Assembly: GCA_002086835.1 (NCBI GenBank)
Contig: MVIG01000024.1
Coordinates: 17,349 to 81,348 of the forward strand
Reading direction: 5' to 3'
Length of the DNA: 64,000 nucleotides
Source: Mycolicibacterium porcinum
GTDB lineage: Bacteria > Actinomycetota > Actinomycetes > Mycobacteriales > Mycobacteriaceae
Shown: positions 52,362 through 61,039 of the stretch, one piece after another
Layout of the letters: every line of letters starts with the position of its first letter
Position numbering within the stretch: position 1 is the stretch's first letter
The notes under the pieces: model-generated
Told to the model about the DNA's origin: nothing
Database searches by the model: none
The model's input: only the letters and a program-made list of their open reading frames with translations
Translations under genes and position numbers: made by a program

Positions 52362-53499
52362 GGGCCGCCTCACTGTGTGACGGGGCCTGGGTCAGCACCT
52401 CGGGGCCGTTGGCGCCGACGACGACGGCATCGCGGGTGAACACCGCGCCGACGCCCTGCTCCCAGACGTAGGCCGTAATGGCAAGGACCATACCCTCTTC
52501 GAGGAGATCGGCCTCGGCGGTCGCCCGCAGATTCGGCGCCACCACCGGCGGGTCGAATCCCAGGCCGAGCCCATGTGCCACGGGCATCGCCGGCAGCGGT
52601 TCCCCGGCCTGCTCGTAGGCATCCAGCAACGCGCTCGTGGGATTGCCGACGCGGCACGCATCGATCAGCCTGTCCCACAGGTGATCTCGGCGCCGGTACA
52701 GTGACCGGACCGCATCCGTCGGTTCGCCCACGGATACGGTGCGGGCGACTTCGGCGACGTAACCGTCGGCGAGCACACCCGCCGACAGAGCGACCAGGTC
52801 GCCCTCGCTGACGCGACCGTCTCCCTGCGCACGGCGCCACGGGTGGTCCTTCGACGTGACCCACGCGGCGTCCTGCGTGGCCGGGGTGCTCACCCCACCT
52901 GCGGCCTCGGCCTCCAATATGGCACCGGCAAGCCTCTTCTCCGTGGTGCCCGCAACCAGCTCGGAGACGCCTCGTGCCAGCCCCTCCTCTGCGACTGTCA
53001 GCGCACGTCGCAGCGCCTGGATCTCCTCAGCGGTCTTCACTCGGCGCGCCGCCCGCATCGCCTCCTCGCCGTCGACCAGCTCGGCGTTCGGGAAAGCCAT
53101 CGGCAGCAGCTTGGCGAATGTCGGTGTCAAGGCATCTGTTCCGATCCGCCACGCCGAATCGGAACCCTTGATGCCGCGCAGCACATCGACCAGAGTCATC
53201 GGGTTCCACGCGAAGCCGTACAGATTCTCGTGCGGGATCTCCTCGGGGATGCCCTCGTCCCACGTGCTGTTCAGGTGAATCTCACCCGTGGCGCGGACGA
53301 ATGTGCAGATCGGGCCGAACGGCCGGGTACCCACCACCCACAGCTGCGGGGCGCCGGAGATGTACCGGACGTTGGCCTGCCTGCCGAGTACCAGCGCGTC
53401 GAGGTCATGGGCCTCCATCTGAGCGACGGCGCGCTCTCTGCGGCTGACGCGCAATGCCAGGGCGTCGGCCTCGATCTCAGTTCCCACGGGCCACCTCAT
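52354..53499 (-). CDS. M24 (Xaa-Pro peptidase/creatinase-like) protein with degenerate metal site
   Basis: A 381-residue pita-bread-fold protein. Compared with its upstream neighbour, four of five metal ligands are replaced. The first Asp becomes Ser (VALSAGV), the second becomes Glu (GYVAEVART), the Glu of FEP becomes Thr (AITAYVW) and the last Glu becomes Arg (FTRDAV). Only the His of VAHGLGLG remains. It is therefore probably a non-catalytic partner. ATG 53499 overlaps the upstream gene; GTG 53487 has a better-spaced AGG and may be the true start. Confidence 0.8.
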   Translation of the reverse strand: MRWPVGTEIEADALALRVSRRERAVAQMEAHDLDALVLGRQANVRYISGAPQLWVVGTRPFGPICTFVRATGEIHLNSTWDEGIPEEIPHENLYGFAWNPMTLVDVLRGIKGSDSAWRIGTDALTPTFAKLLPMAFPNAELVDGEEAMRAARRVKTAEEIQALRRALTVAEEGLARGVSELVAGTTEKRLAGAILEAEAAGGVSTPATQDAAWVTSKDHPWRRAQGDGRVSEGDLVALSAGVLADGYVAEVARTVSVGEPTDAVRSLYRRRDHLWDRLIDACRVGNPTSALLDAYEQAGEPLPAMPVAHGLGLGFDPPVVAPNLRATAEADLLEEGMVLAITAYVWEQGVGAVFTRDAVVVGANGPEVLTQAPSHSEAAHA

Positions 53500-54745
53500 A
53501 CGGGTCGTACGGATATGCGGTCAGCGGCATCCAGCCGCCCTCGGTTACCACCACGATCTCCTCGCCGCGATAGCCGCCGGTGCCGTCCTCCCAGACCACC
53601 GGCTCGAACACCAGCAGCATGCCTTCCGGGAAGACGAAGTTGTCGTCCCACTCCTGGCCGAGATCGGTTCCGATCATCGGCATTTCAGCTGCGCTGGTGC
53701 CGATGCCGTGTCCCAGGTAGAAGTGCGGCAGCCACGGTTTCGTGCCACCGCCTGCTGCGGTGGCCGCCCGGCCGAGGTCACCACAGGTGGCACCGGCCTT
53801 GGTCACCGAGAGCACGGCGTCGACGATGCGACTCCACTTGTCGAACTGCGCCTGCTGGGCCGCGGTGGGGTCCTGACCGACGATCCAGGTGCGCCCGTGG
53901 TCGGAGCAGTAGCCGTGGTAGGCGATCGACACGTCGGTCCACAACACATCGCCCTGCTGCAGTTCGCGCTCGGTGGTGAGCAAGGGTAGGGCGAGATCAC
54001 CGGTGGTGGTCCAGGTGCCCTCTGCCTTCGACGCCGGCATGACCTGCCAGATCGAGTCGAACATGTTGGTCGTGGCGCCCAGTTCGAAAGTGCGGCGCAC
54101 GAATTCGCCGGACAGGTCGATCTGGCGCACGCCGGGTGCCAGCGACTTGTGGATCTCGGCGACAGCCTCTTCGGTGATCTGACAGGCTCGTCGGATACAG
54201 GCGATCTGGTCGATCGTCTTGACGATCTTCGCGGCGCCGATCACCGGCGCGGCATCCACGGGCGCGCTCGGGAACAGTGCGCTGCCGGCCAGTCGCATCG
54301 CCCCGGTCAACTCGTCGGTGGCGACCGTCGCACCGGCCGGAACCAAGCCGGCCAGGATCTTCGCGAATTCAGCGACGCCCTCGTCGAATTCGAGATAGAC
54401 CGGCCCGTGCAGGTGATCGTCGGGCAGCCCGGTTTCCATCGCCGCACCCTCACGGAACGGCAGGAACAGGTGCGGGTGCTCATCGTCGGCCAGCACGACC
54501 GCGATCGGCCGCTCGACATGCGACAGTCCCGCGTCGGCCAGCGGCCAGGCGATGCCGGTGGCGTACATGACGTTGCCGTTGCCGAGCAGCACGAGCGCGT
54601 CCACCCCCTGGTCCGCCATCGCCGCGTGCAGACGCGCGCCGACCTCTCGGCGCATCCGGGCCAGGTCGGGCTCGGCGGGAATGTCGAGCGGGGTGAAACC
54701 GGTGCGGGCGATCTGGGTGACTCCGGCTCTGGTGGCCGTACTCAT
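53477..54745 (-). CDS. M24 family (Xaa-Pro aminopeptidase/creatinase-like) hydrolase, intact
   Basis: A 422-residue protein with all five dinuclear metal ligands of the M24 fold: Asp in LWTDVSIAY, Asp in CSDHGRTW, His in LGHGIGTS, Glu in VFEPVVW and Glu in YRGEEIVV. The N-terminal domain resembles creatinase/prolidase. In a catabolic operon it more likely hydrolyses an amide or C-N bond, or performs a related lyase reaction, than digests peptides. ATGA overlap with the amidohydrolase upstream; its 3' end overlaps the degenerate paralogue. Confidence 0.87.
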   Translation of the reverse strand: MSTATRAGVTQIARTGFTPLDIPAEPDLARMRREVGARLHAAMADQGVDALVLLGNGNVMYATGIAWPLADAGLSHVERPIAVVLADDEHPHLFLPFREGAAMETGLPDDHLHGPVYLEFDEGVAEFAKILAGLVPAGATVATDELTGAMRLAGSALFPSAPVDAAPVIGAAKIVKTIDQIACIRRACQITEEAVAEIHKSLAPGVRQIDLSGEFVRRTFELGATTNMFDSIWQVMPASKAEGTWTTTGDLALPLLTTERELQQGDVLWTDVSIAYHGYCSDHGRTWIVGQDPTAAQQAQFDKWSRIVDAVLSVTKAGATCGDLGRAATAAGGGTKPWLPHFYLGHGIGTSAAEMPMIGTDLGQEWDDNFVFPEGMLLVFEPVVWEDGTGGYRGEEIVVVTEGGWMPLTAYPYDPYEVARGN

Positions 54746-55905
54746 TGAAGCCCCAGGAACTTCTGGATGTTGCTCGACACGATCTTGGTCGCGTTCTGCG
54801 GGCCGACCGCCTCGACCACCGTGGCCAGCGACTTCTCCGAGTACCCGAATGTGCTCTCGTTGTGCGGGTAGTCGCTGGACCACATCACGTTGTCGACACC
54901 GATCTCGTCGATCAGCCGCAGCCCCAGCGGGTCGACCATGAACGACGCGGCCATGTGCTTGTCCCAGTAGTGCCGGACATCGTGCTGCAGCTCGTGGTTG
55001 AACATGTGGCGGTAAGAGGCCAGCATGTGCTCGGCGTCCTGCAATGCGGTGGGCACCCAGGCGATTCCGCCCTCGAACCAACCGATCTTCAGCTTGGGGT
55101 GCCGGTCGAGGATCCCCGAGAACACGTACTTGGCGAACTGCTCGCGGAAGGAGTCGACGTTGACCATCATGCCGACCACGACGCTGTTGTTCTCGCACGG
55201 CGTCTTGGGCGGCGTCTCGCCGATGTGGTGGCTGACCGGGATTCCGGACGCCTCGATCTCGTCCCATACCGCGTCCATCGCGGTGCTGCCGTAGTCGTAG
55301 ATGTTGCCCTCGTCGTCCTTACCCGGGTTCAGCGGGAGCAGGAACGTCTTGAGTCCCAGCGCCTTGAGCTCCTCGAGCGTGCTGCGGGCCCCCTTGGGAT
55401 CCCACCAGTTGATCAGCCCCACACCGTAGAAGTGCCCGCCTGACTGCTCCTGCAGCGCGGCAATGTGCTCGTTGTAGATCCGGAACACCCGCTCGCGCAA
55501 CGCCTTGTCCGGGTAGTGGAACAGGGCCAGCACCGCGTTCGGGAACGCCAGCTCCTTGTCGATACCGTCCTCTTTGAGCTCGCGGATGCGGGCGGCGATG
55601 TTGTTCGACGCGGCACCGGCGAGGTCGTCGTACTGCATCAGCACTCGGCCGAAATCGCCTCCGGTCCAGGCCTTGCCCTTCATACCGACCATGTAGGCGC
55701 CGTCCTCGTACCAGATGCGCGGCGCGGCACCCTTGAGCTCCTCGGGGAAACGCTCGTAGAAGATGTCGTCGGCCACCGAGATGTGGTTGTCGGCCGAGAA
55801 GATCTCAGTGCCGGCAGGTAAACCGAGGTCACCGGTGGCATGCCCCTTGCGGTTCTTCGGTGCGCCAAAGCCTTCCGGTGGATAGAGGGTCGTCGAAGCA
55901 GTCAT
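54742..55905 (-). CDS. Amidohydrolase family protein
   Basis: A 387-residue ACMSD/LigW-type amidohydrolase with D-N-H in FSADNHISV, His in SHHIGETPP and Asp in SSDYPHNES. The sixth-strand EH is FEGG, as in the 36089 homologue. It sits between the P450 (49 bp) and the intact M24 gene (ATGA overlap). A hydrolytic or decarboxylating step on a P450 product is plausible. Confidence 0.87.
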   Translation of the reverse strand: MTASTTLYPPEGFGAPKNRKGHATGDLGLPAGTEIFSADNHISVADDIFYERFPEELKGAAPRIWYEDGAYMVGMKGKAWTGGDFGRVLMQYDDLAGAASNNIAARIRELKEDGIDKELAFPNAVLALFHYPDKALRERVFRIYNEHIAALQEQSGGHFYGVGLINWWDPKGARSTLEELKALGLKTFLLPLNPGKDDEGNIYDYGSTAMDAVWDEIEASGIPVSHHIGETPPKTPCENNSVVVGMMVNVDSFREQFAKYVFSGILDRHPKLKIGWFEGGIAWVPTALQDAEHMLASYRHMFNHELQHDVRHYWDKHMAASFMVDPLGLRLIDEIGVDNVMWSSDYPHNESTFGYSEKSLATVVEAVGPQNATKIVSSNIQKFLGLQ

Positions 55906-55954
55906 GTGCGGTACTCCAATCGGACTGTGGGGCTGAGGATCGGCATGCCCGCAA

Positions 55955-57172
55955 CTACCAGTTGACGGGGAGTTCGTAGACGCCGTAGGCGAGCCGGTCG
56001 TGCTTGAACGGCACCTCGTCGAGCGGAATGGCCAGGCGCAGGGTCGGGATCCGGCGCAGCAGGGTGTGGAAGACGATCTGCAGTTCGGCGCGTGCCAGCT
56101 GCTGACCGACGCACTGGTGGCGGCCGTAGCCGAAGCCGAGCTGCTGGCTGGCGTCGCGACTGAGGTCGAGCTTGTCGGGCTCCGGGTAGGCCTTCGCATC
56201 CCAGTTGGCCGGGGACAGATCGATGATGACGCCGTCACCGGCGCGGATGGTCTCACCGCTGATCTCGATGTCCTCCAATGCCACCCGGCGCTGCCCGGTC
56301 TGGATGATGGACAGATAGCGCATCAGTTCCTCGACCGCGTTGGCGATCACCTTCGGATCGTCTGCGGCACGCAGGAAGTCGGCCTGGTCGGGGTTCTCCA
56401 GAAGGGCCAGGATGCCGATGCCGATCATGTTGGCGGTGGTCTCGTGTCCGGCGATCAGCAGACCGGTGCCCAGCTGCGCGGCTTCCTTGACGCTGATCTC
56501 ACCGGCGGTCACGCGCTCGGCCAGATCGGACACCGCGTCCTCGGACGGGTTGGCCTGCTTTTCCTCGACCAGGTTGATCAGGTACTGATGCAGGCTCATC
56601 GCGCCCTTCTGCATGGCGTCCGCCGCGGCGTAGCGGGCCAGCCCGGCGTTGGCGTGCTCCTGGAAGAATTCATGGTCTTCGTAAGGGACACCGAGCATCT
56701 CGCTGATCACCACCGTGGGCACCGGCAAGGCCAGCTTGGCGACGAGGTCGGCGGGCTGCGGGCCGGCCAGGATCTTGTCGATGCACTCATCGGTGATCTT
56801 CTGGATCGCCGTGCGCAGTCCCTCGACACGACGGAACGTGAATGGCTTGGACAGCATTCGGCGGAACCGGGTGTGCTCCTCGGCGTCGGAGGTGAACACC
56901 GACCGCGGCCGCTTGTCGACGGTGGAGAGCATGTGCTCGTTCCAATGCGGGAAACCCGCGATCCGGTCGTCCACACTTATGCGGGAGTCCGCAAAGAGCG
57001 TCCGGGCCTCTTCGTGACCGGTGATCAACCACGGGGTGCTGCCGTTCCAGATCTTCACGCGGAACAGGCCTTTGGGGTTGCCCAGCATCGGCGGTGGCGG
57101 CGCGAACGGGCACGCCGCGGCGCGCTCCATCGGGTATTCGGGGATGTCTACTTCGGTAACGGTTTCGGACAC
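55955..57172 (-). CDS. Cytochrome P450 (CYP105-like)
   Basis: A 405-residue P450 with N-terminal ACPFAPPP, I-helix LIAGHETTANM, ExxR in EELMR and heme loop FGYGRHQCVGQQLARAELQ, the pattern of the CYP105/CYP107 group. GTG 57172 has GAGGA five bases upstream and is preferred to TTG 57184. It follows a ferredoxin gene by 14 bp. Members of this group are often promiscuous toward terpenoids, steroids and drugs, so the substrate is not predictable. Confidence 0.93.
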   Translation of the reverse strand: MSETVTEVDIPEYPMERAAACPFAPPPPMLGNPKGLFRVKIWNGSTPWLITGHEEARTLFADSRISVDDRIAGFPHWNEHMLSTVDKRPRSVFTSDAEEHTRFRRMLSKPFTFRRVEGLRTAIQKITDECIDKILAGPQPADLVAKLALPVPTVVISEMLGVPYEDHEFFQEHANAGLARYAAADAMQKGAMSLHQYLINLVEEKQANPSEDAVSDLAERVTAGEISVKEAAQLGTGLLIAGHETTANMIGIGILALLENPDQADFLRAADDPKVIANAVEELMRYLSIIQTGQRRVALEDIEISGETIRAGDGVIIDLSPANWDAKAYPEPDKLDLSRDASQQLGFGYGRHQCVGQQLARAELQIVFHTLLRRIPTLRLAIPLDEVPFKHDRLAYGVYELPVNW

Positions 57173-57186
57173 GTCATTCCTCAAGG

Positions 57187-57381
57187 TCAGTCGTGAATCT
57201 CGATGGCTAGGGCTGGGCAGGCCGCCGCGGCGCGGCGGGCATTGTCGATCTGGTCCGGACCGGGTTCGGATTCGAGCAGCACCACGACGCCGTCCTCGTC
57301 ACGCTGGTCGAACACCTCACTGGCGTTGAGCACGCACTGCCCCGAGGAGACGCACTTGTCCTGGTCGACAGTGACTTTCAT
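57187..57381 (-). CDS. Small P450-associated ferredoxin (CxxSxxC)
   Basis: A 64-residue ferredoxin with CVSSGQC and CPALAI; the variable residue is Ser. It starts inside the stop codon of the TetR gene (ATGA overlap) and precedes the P450, so all three are cotranslated. Confidence 0.93.
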   Translation of the reverse strand: MKVTVDQDKCVSSGQCVLNASEVFDQRDEDGVVVLLESEPGPDQIDNARRAAAACPALAIEIHD

Positions 57382-58043
57382 ATGACGTCGCTTTCTCGTG
57401 TCACCGGGGCCATCCACAGACCGACGATCGCGTCGATCAATCCCGACGCCGCGCCCTGCCAGGACGCCCGCGGCACGTTGCCGCCCTGCGCCATCGCGCG
57501 CTCGCGGTCGGCACAGCTGTGCATCAACAGGTTGCGCGCCATGATGTTGCGTTCCGCGCGGACCTCTGCGGGCAGTTCGGGCAGGCAGTTCTTCATCCCC
57601 TCGATGACCTGCACCAGCGACGGCGAACTCAACGCGTCACGGACCACGATGTTGTGGTAGGCCGGATCGGTCATCACCTGGGCGGCGAACCTGGCGTACC
57701 AGGTCGGGTTCCCCAACGCCGCAAGGTGATCGGTGAGCGGCTGGACCAGGCAGGACACCCAGTCCCGCAGGTTGGACGATGATCCGGTGTCGGCGACCAT
57801 CTGCTCGCGCAGGCACTCGATCGGACCGCGGTGCTTGTGTTCGATCGCGCGCACCAGGTCGGTCTTGGTGCCGAAGTGGTAACCGACGGCGGCGTTGTTA
57901 CCCTGACCGGCCGCCTCACTCACCTGACGGTTGGACACCGCGAACACGCCGTGCTCGGCATAGAGCCGCTCAGCCGCCTTGAGGATCGCCTCCTGGGTAC
58001 TGCTCGCCCGGTCGGCACGGGCGGTCCGGTTGGCTGTTGTCAC
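57378..58043 (-). CDS. TetR/AcrR family transcriptional regulator
   Basis: A 221-residue TetR protein. HTH about residues 18-65 (AILKAAERLYAEHGVFAV, VSEAAGQGNNAAVGYHFGTKTDLVRAI). GTG 58043 is placed after the two palindromes that probably control it; TTG 58055 or GTG 58100 are alternatives. It is the first gene of a nine-kilobase minus-strand operon that ends with the double CoA-transferase, so it likely autoregulates the whole operon. Confidence 0.85.
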   Translation of the reverse strand: MTTANRTARADRASSTQEAILKAAERLYAEHGVFAVSNRQVSEAAGQGNNAAVGYHFGTKTDLVRAIEHKHRGPIECLREQMVADTGSSSNLRDWVSCLVQPLTDHLAALGNPTWYARFAAQVMTDPAYHNIVVRDALSSPSLVQVIEGMKNCLPELPAEVRAERNIMARNLLMHSCADRERAMAQGGNVPRASWQGAASGLIDAIVGLWMAPVTRESDVI

Positions 58044-58045
58044 CG

Positions 58046-58069
58046 TTACAGTCAACGCCTCACCTGTAA
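58046..58069. promoter_or_regulatory. Inverted repeat TTACAG-N12-CTGTAA
   Basis: Perfect 6-bp inverted repeat adjoining the proposed TetR start. The same half-sites appear before the P450 genes at 17768 and 27544. Confidence 0.45.
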
Positions 58070-58091
58070 TTAAGTCAAGCACTTGATTTAA
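58070..58091. promoter_or_regulatory. Palindrome TTAAGTCAAG-CA-CTTGATTTAA
   Basis: Nine of ten positions pair across a 2-base centre, a strong operator candidate directly upstream of the TetR-led operon. Confidence 0.55.
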
Positions 58092-58184
58092 TCCTCCCAC
58101 GAGCCCGCCGACAGCACGGCTTTTGCCGGAAGTACCCTGGTTATCGAGGCAAGAACCGTAGTCGCGGCGGGGTTGGCTGGTGGG

Positions 58185-58988
58185 CTATTTCGGCTTCCTC
58201 GCGATCACCTTGCCCGCGACCGTGCCCCCATCGATAGGCAACACTGTTCCGGTCACATAGCGCGAGCGGTCGGTCGCGAAGTAGAGCGCCGCCTCGGCGA
58301 CATCCTCGACCGTGCCCTCCCGCTTGAGCGGACGGTCGTTGCGCATCTGGGCCCGGATCCCCGCCTCGAACTCCTCGATGCGTTCGCGTTCCTCCGGCGA
58401 CGCCGACTTGGCCACGATCGCGGTGCGGATGTTGCCAGGGGCGATGGCGTTGACCCGGATCTCGTAGTGGGCCAACTCGATCGCCGCCGACTTGGTGAAC
58501 TGGATGACCGCGGCCTTGGATGCGCGGTACGTCATCACCCCGCCGCCGGCCTGGATCCCGCCGATCGAGGTCAGGTTGAGGATCGAACCACCGCCATGCT
58601 CGGACATGTACCGGGCGGCATCGCGAGTGCCGGCCATCACGGCCCGGACATTGACCCGCATCACGGAATCGAAGTCGGCGAGATCGTCATCCATGAACCG
58701 CCGGTGCATCCGACCAGAGACGCCTGCGTTGTTGACCATGACGTCCAGGCCGCCGAAGGTGTCTACCGCTGCCGACACCAGGCGGCCCACCTGCTCGATG
58801 TCGCTGACATCGGTGAGCAGGAACCGGGCGTTCTCGCCGAGTTCGGCGGCCAAGGCCGAGCCGCGGCCCTCGTCGACGTCGCCGATCACCACCTTGGCGC
58901 CCTCGGCGGCGAACCGGCGTACCAGTCCTTCACCGAGACCCGACGCACCGCCGGTGACGACCGTGACTTTTCCGGCCAGCTCGTTCAT
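58185..58988 (-). CDS. SDR family oxidoreductase
   Basis: A 267-residue classical SDR: VTGGASGLGEGL, NNAGVSGR, Ser in NLTSIGG, YRASK and PIDGG. ATG 58988 overlaps the stop of the hydrolase gene upstream (ATGA). Motifs match dehydrogenases of cyclic or secondary alcohols; the product may feed the upstream hydrolase. Confidence 0.88.
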   Translation of the reverse strand: MNELAGKVTVVTGGASGLGEGLVRRFAAEGAKVVIGDVDEGRGSALAAELGENARFLLTDVSDIEQVGRLVSAAVDTFGGLDVMVNNAGVSGRMHRRFMDDDLADFDSVMRVNVRAVMAGTRDAARYMSEHGGGSILNLTSIGGIQAGGGVMTYRASKAAVIQFTKSAAIELAHYEIRVNAIAPGNIRTAIVAKSASPEERERIEEFEAGIRAQMRNDRPLKREGTVEDVAEAALYFATDRSRYVTGTVLPIDGGTVAGKVIARKPK

Positions 58989-59815
58989 CGCACCTCTTTC
59001 AGGAATTCCAGCAATACCGCCGTCAGCGCGGCGGGCTGTTCGATCTGTGGGCAGTGCCCGGCACCGGGGATCACCGCACTGCGGGCATCGGCGATCCGGC
59101 CGGCGATGTCGGCGGCCCAACCGGACGGCAGCAGCTTGTCACGATCTCCCTCGATGACCATGGTCGGCACACCGATGCGGTCATAGGCCCGTTGCGCCGA
59201 CGGCATCGCCGGCGCCTCGAGTCCGGGCCGCCGAAACCTGGCCGCGGCCAAGGACTCCCAGGCTCCCGGGGCGATGCTCGCCTCGTACCGCCGTTGCACG
59301 TAGGCCTCATCTGCCGGGTAGGACGGATCGGCGAACAATGCGGTGACGATGCGTCGCATCCCGTCCAGTGTGGCGTCGTAGTCGTACAACGCCGCTGAAT
59401 GTTCGTTGCGTTGGATCTCCCCTCCCCCGCAGATCGCGGTGAGCGATCGCACCGGGAGCCGCGGGGCATCCGAGGTGGCATCGACCAGTAGGTTGACCGC
59501 TCCCATCGAGTTGCCGACGAAATGTGCTGCATCGACGCCGAGTTCGGCGCAGAAGCGGGCGATATGCCGGATCCGCAGGCCCCGCCCGTCGTTGAAGTCG
59601 ATGACCTTGGCACTCTCACCGAAGCCCAGCATGTCCGGGGCGAGCACCCGGTAGTGCTCGGCGAGCACGCCGATGGCACGCTCCCAACCCAATTCGGCCC
59701 CGGCGCCGAACTCGCCGCCGTGCAACAGAACGACCGGGTCCCCGACGCCGGCCTCCAGGTAGCCGGTGGTCAAACCGTCGACGTCGATGGTCTTGCGTAC
59801 GAAGTCCACGGCCAC
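58985..59815 (-). CDS. Alpha/beta hydrolase (MhpC/HsaD-like)
   Basis: A 276-residue hydrolase resembling meta-cleavage product C-C hydrolases: VVLLHGGEFGAGAELGW, nucleophile GNSMGAVN, Asp in GDRDKLLP and His in GAGHCPQIEQP. A role in opening a diketone or meta-fission product is plausible. An exact GAGAA-N5-TTCTC palindrome lies 24 bp upstream of ATG 59815, and the gene is coupled to the SDR downstream. Confidence 0.88.
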   Translation of the reverse strand: MAVDFVRKTIDVDGLTTGYLEAGVGDPVVLLHGGEFGAGAELGWERAIGVLAEHYRVLAPDMLGFGESAKVIDFNDGRGLRIRHIARFCAELGVDAAHFVGNSMGAVNLLVDATSDAPRLPVRSLTAICGGGEIQRNEHSAALYDYDATLDGMRRIVTALFADPSYPADEAYVQRRYEASIAPGAWESLAAARFRRPGLEAPAMPSAQRAYDRIGVPTMVIEGDRDKLLPSGWAADIAGRIADARSAVIPGAGHCPQIEQPAALTAVLLEFLKEVR

Positions 59816-59839
59816 ACGATACTGATGTTTTCTGAATTG

Positions 59840-59854
59840 GAGAACATCATTCTC
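59840..59854. promoter_or_regulatory. GAGAA-N5-TTCTC palindrome, copy 9
   Basis: GAGAACATCATTCTC is an exact copy, extended to GGAGAA-N5-TTCTCC. It lies in the 82-bp gap between the C-C-type hydrolase and the divergent hydrolase-LuxR gene. Confidence 0.65.
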
Positions 59855-59897
59855 CAGATTGCAAGATGACCAGACTGCTTAATCATGCGTCCCAATC

Positions 59898-60959
59898 ATG
59901 CGTAGCGTCATGGCTGTGCTGGAGAAATCGGAGATCCGGTTCCTTCCCCTCGGTGACCGCCGCATGGCCTACGAGATACGTGGGGACGGCCCACCGCTGG
60001 TGGCTCCGGCCTGGTGGGTGAGCCACCTCGAACTCGACTGGCGGAGCGAGGGCTTTCGTCGATTCTGGGAAAGAGTCGCGGACGGCTACCAGCTGATCCG
60101 CTATGACCGACTCGGGGTCGGTATGTCGGACCGGACTCTACGAGATACGGATCTGAGCCTTGATGCGGAAGTCGCGACGCTGCGCGCACTTCTCGACGAG
60201 CTCGAACTCGAACGCGTGTCGCTCATCGGGGGCTCATCGGGGAGTTGCACCGCGATCGCTTTTGCCGCTGCGTTTCCGGAGCGCGTCGAGCACCTGGTGC
60301 TGTACGGGTCGTACCCCGACGGCACGGCGCTCACCGATCCCGGTGTCGGCGACGCGATTCTTGCTGCGGTACGCGCACATTGGGGACTCGGCTCACGTCT
60401 GCTCACCGGTCTGTTCCTCGGCACTGTCGACTCCGCGGAACAAGAGCGTTTTGCCTGGTTTCAGCGAGAGTCGGCCACCTCCGAGACCGCTGCCGCGTTG
60501 TTGGATCTGGTCTATCGCCTCGATGTGCGGAAGTACCTTCCCCTCGTTCGCCGGCCGGTGCTGGTCGTGCATCGCCGTGACGACCGCGCTGTGCCTTCCC
60601 GACTGGGCCGTGAGGTCGCGGCATCGATTCCCGGCGCGACGTTCGTCCCCCTGCAGGGCAACGCGCACTTCCCCTGGCACGGTGATACCGATTCCGTGGT
60701 CCGCGCGTGCCGCCAGGCCCTGGCGCCGGCGAAGCCGTCGCCGGCTGTTGCCGGCGAGCCGGAGTCGGTCGTGCTGTCCGCTCGGGAACGTGAGATCCTC
60801 GCCTGCGTCGCCCGCGGTCTCAGCGATCGCGAGATCGCAGAGCAACTGGTGCTGAGCCCGCACACGGTTCACCGCCACGTCGCAAATATCCGCCGCAAGC
60901 TGGGCCGCACCTCACGGAGCGCCGCCGTTGCGGAGGCAGCGCGTCTCGGCCTCCTGTGA
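59898..60959 (+). CDS. Alpha/beta hydrolase fused to LuxR-type HTH
   Basis: A 353-residue two-domain protein. Residues 12-270 are an alpha/beta hydrolase (GGSSGS nucleophile, HRRDDRAVP acid, GNAHFPWHGD His). Residues 285-350 are a LuxR/GerE DNA-binding domain (LSAREREILACVARGLSDREIAEQL, split as LSAREREILACVA and SPHTVHRHVANIRRKLG). It could be a regulator that senses a hydrolysable ligand. ATG 59910 is an alternative start; no clear ribosome site. A shared palindrome lies between it and the divergent hydrolase. Confidence 0.85.
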   Translation: MRSVMAVLEKSEIRFLPLGDRRMAYEIRGDGPPLVAPAWWVSHLELDWRSEGFRRFWERVADGYQLIRYDRLGVGMSDRTLRDTDLSLDAEVATLRALLDELELERVSLIGGSSGSCTAIAFAAAFPERVEHLVLYGSYPDGTALTDPGVGDAILAAVRAHWGLGSRLLTGLFLGTVDSAEQERFAWFQRESATSETAAALLDLVYRLDVRKYLPLVRRPVLVVHRRDDRAVPSRLGREVAASIPGATFVPLQGNAHFPWHGDTDSVVRACRQALAPAKPSPAVAGEPESVVLSAREREILACVARGLSDREIAEQLVLSPHTVHRHVANIRRKLGRTSRSAAVAEAARLGLL

Positions 60960-61039
60960 GATGGCCGGAACGGGTCATCGGCACAAGATGGCCGCGCTGA
61001 GCGATGCGCACCCGGTGCGGCCACTCCTACGTTCGGGGC

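Noticed and set aside
52354-54745. Peptide or proline degradation operon from the two M24 proteins
   Set aside because: No transporter or other peptidase is nearby; they sit between an amidohydrolase and a crotonase in a catabolic operon.
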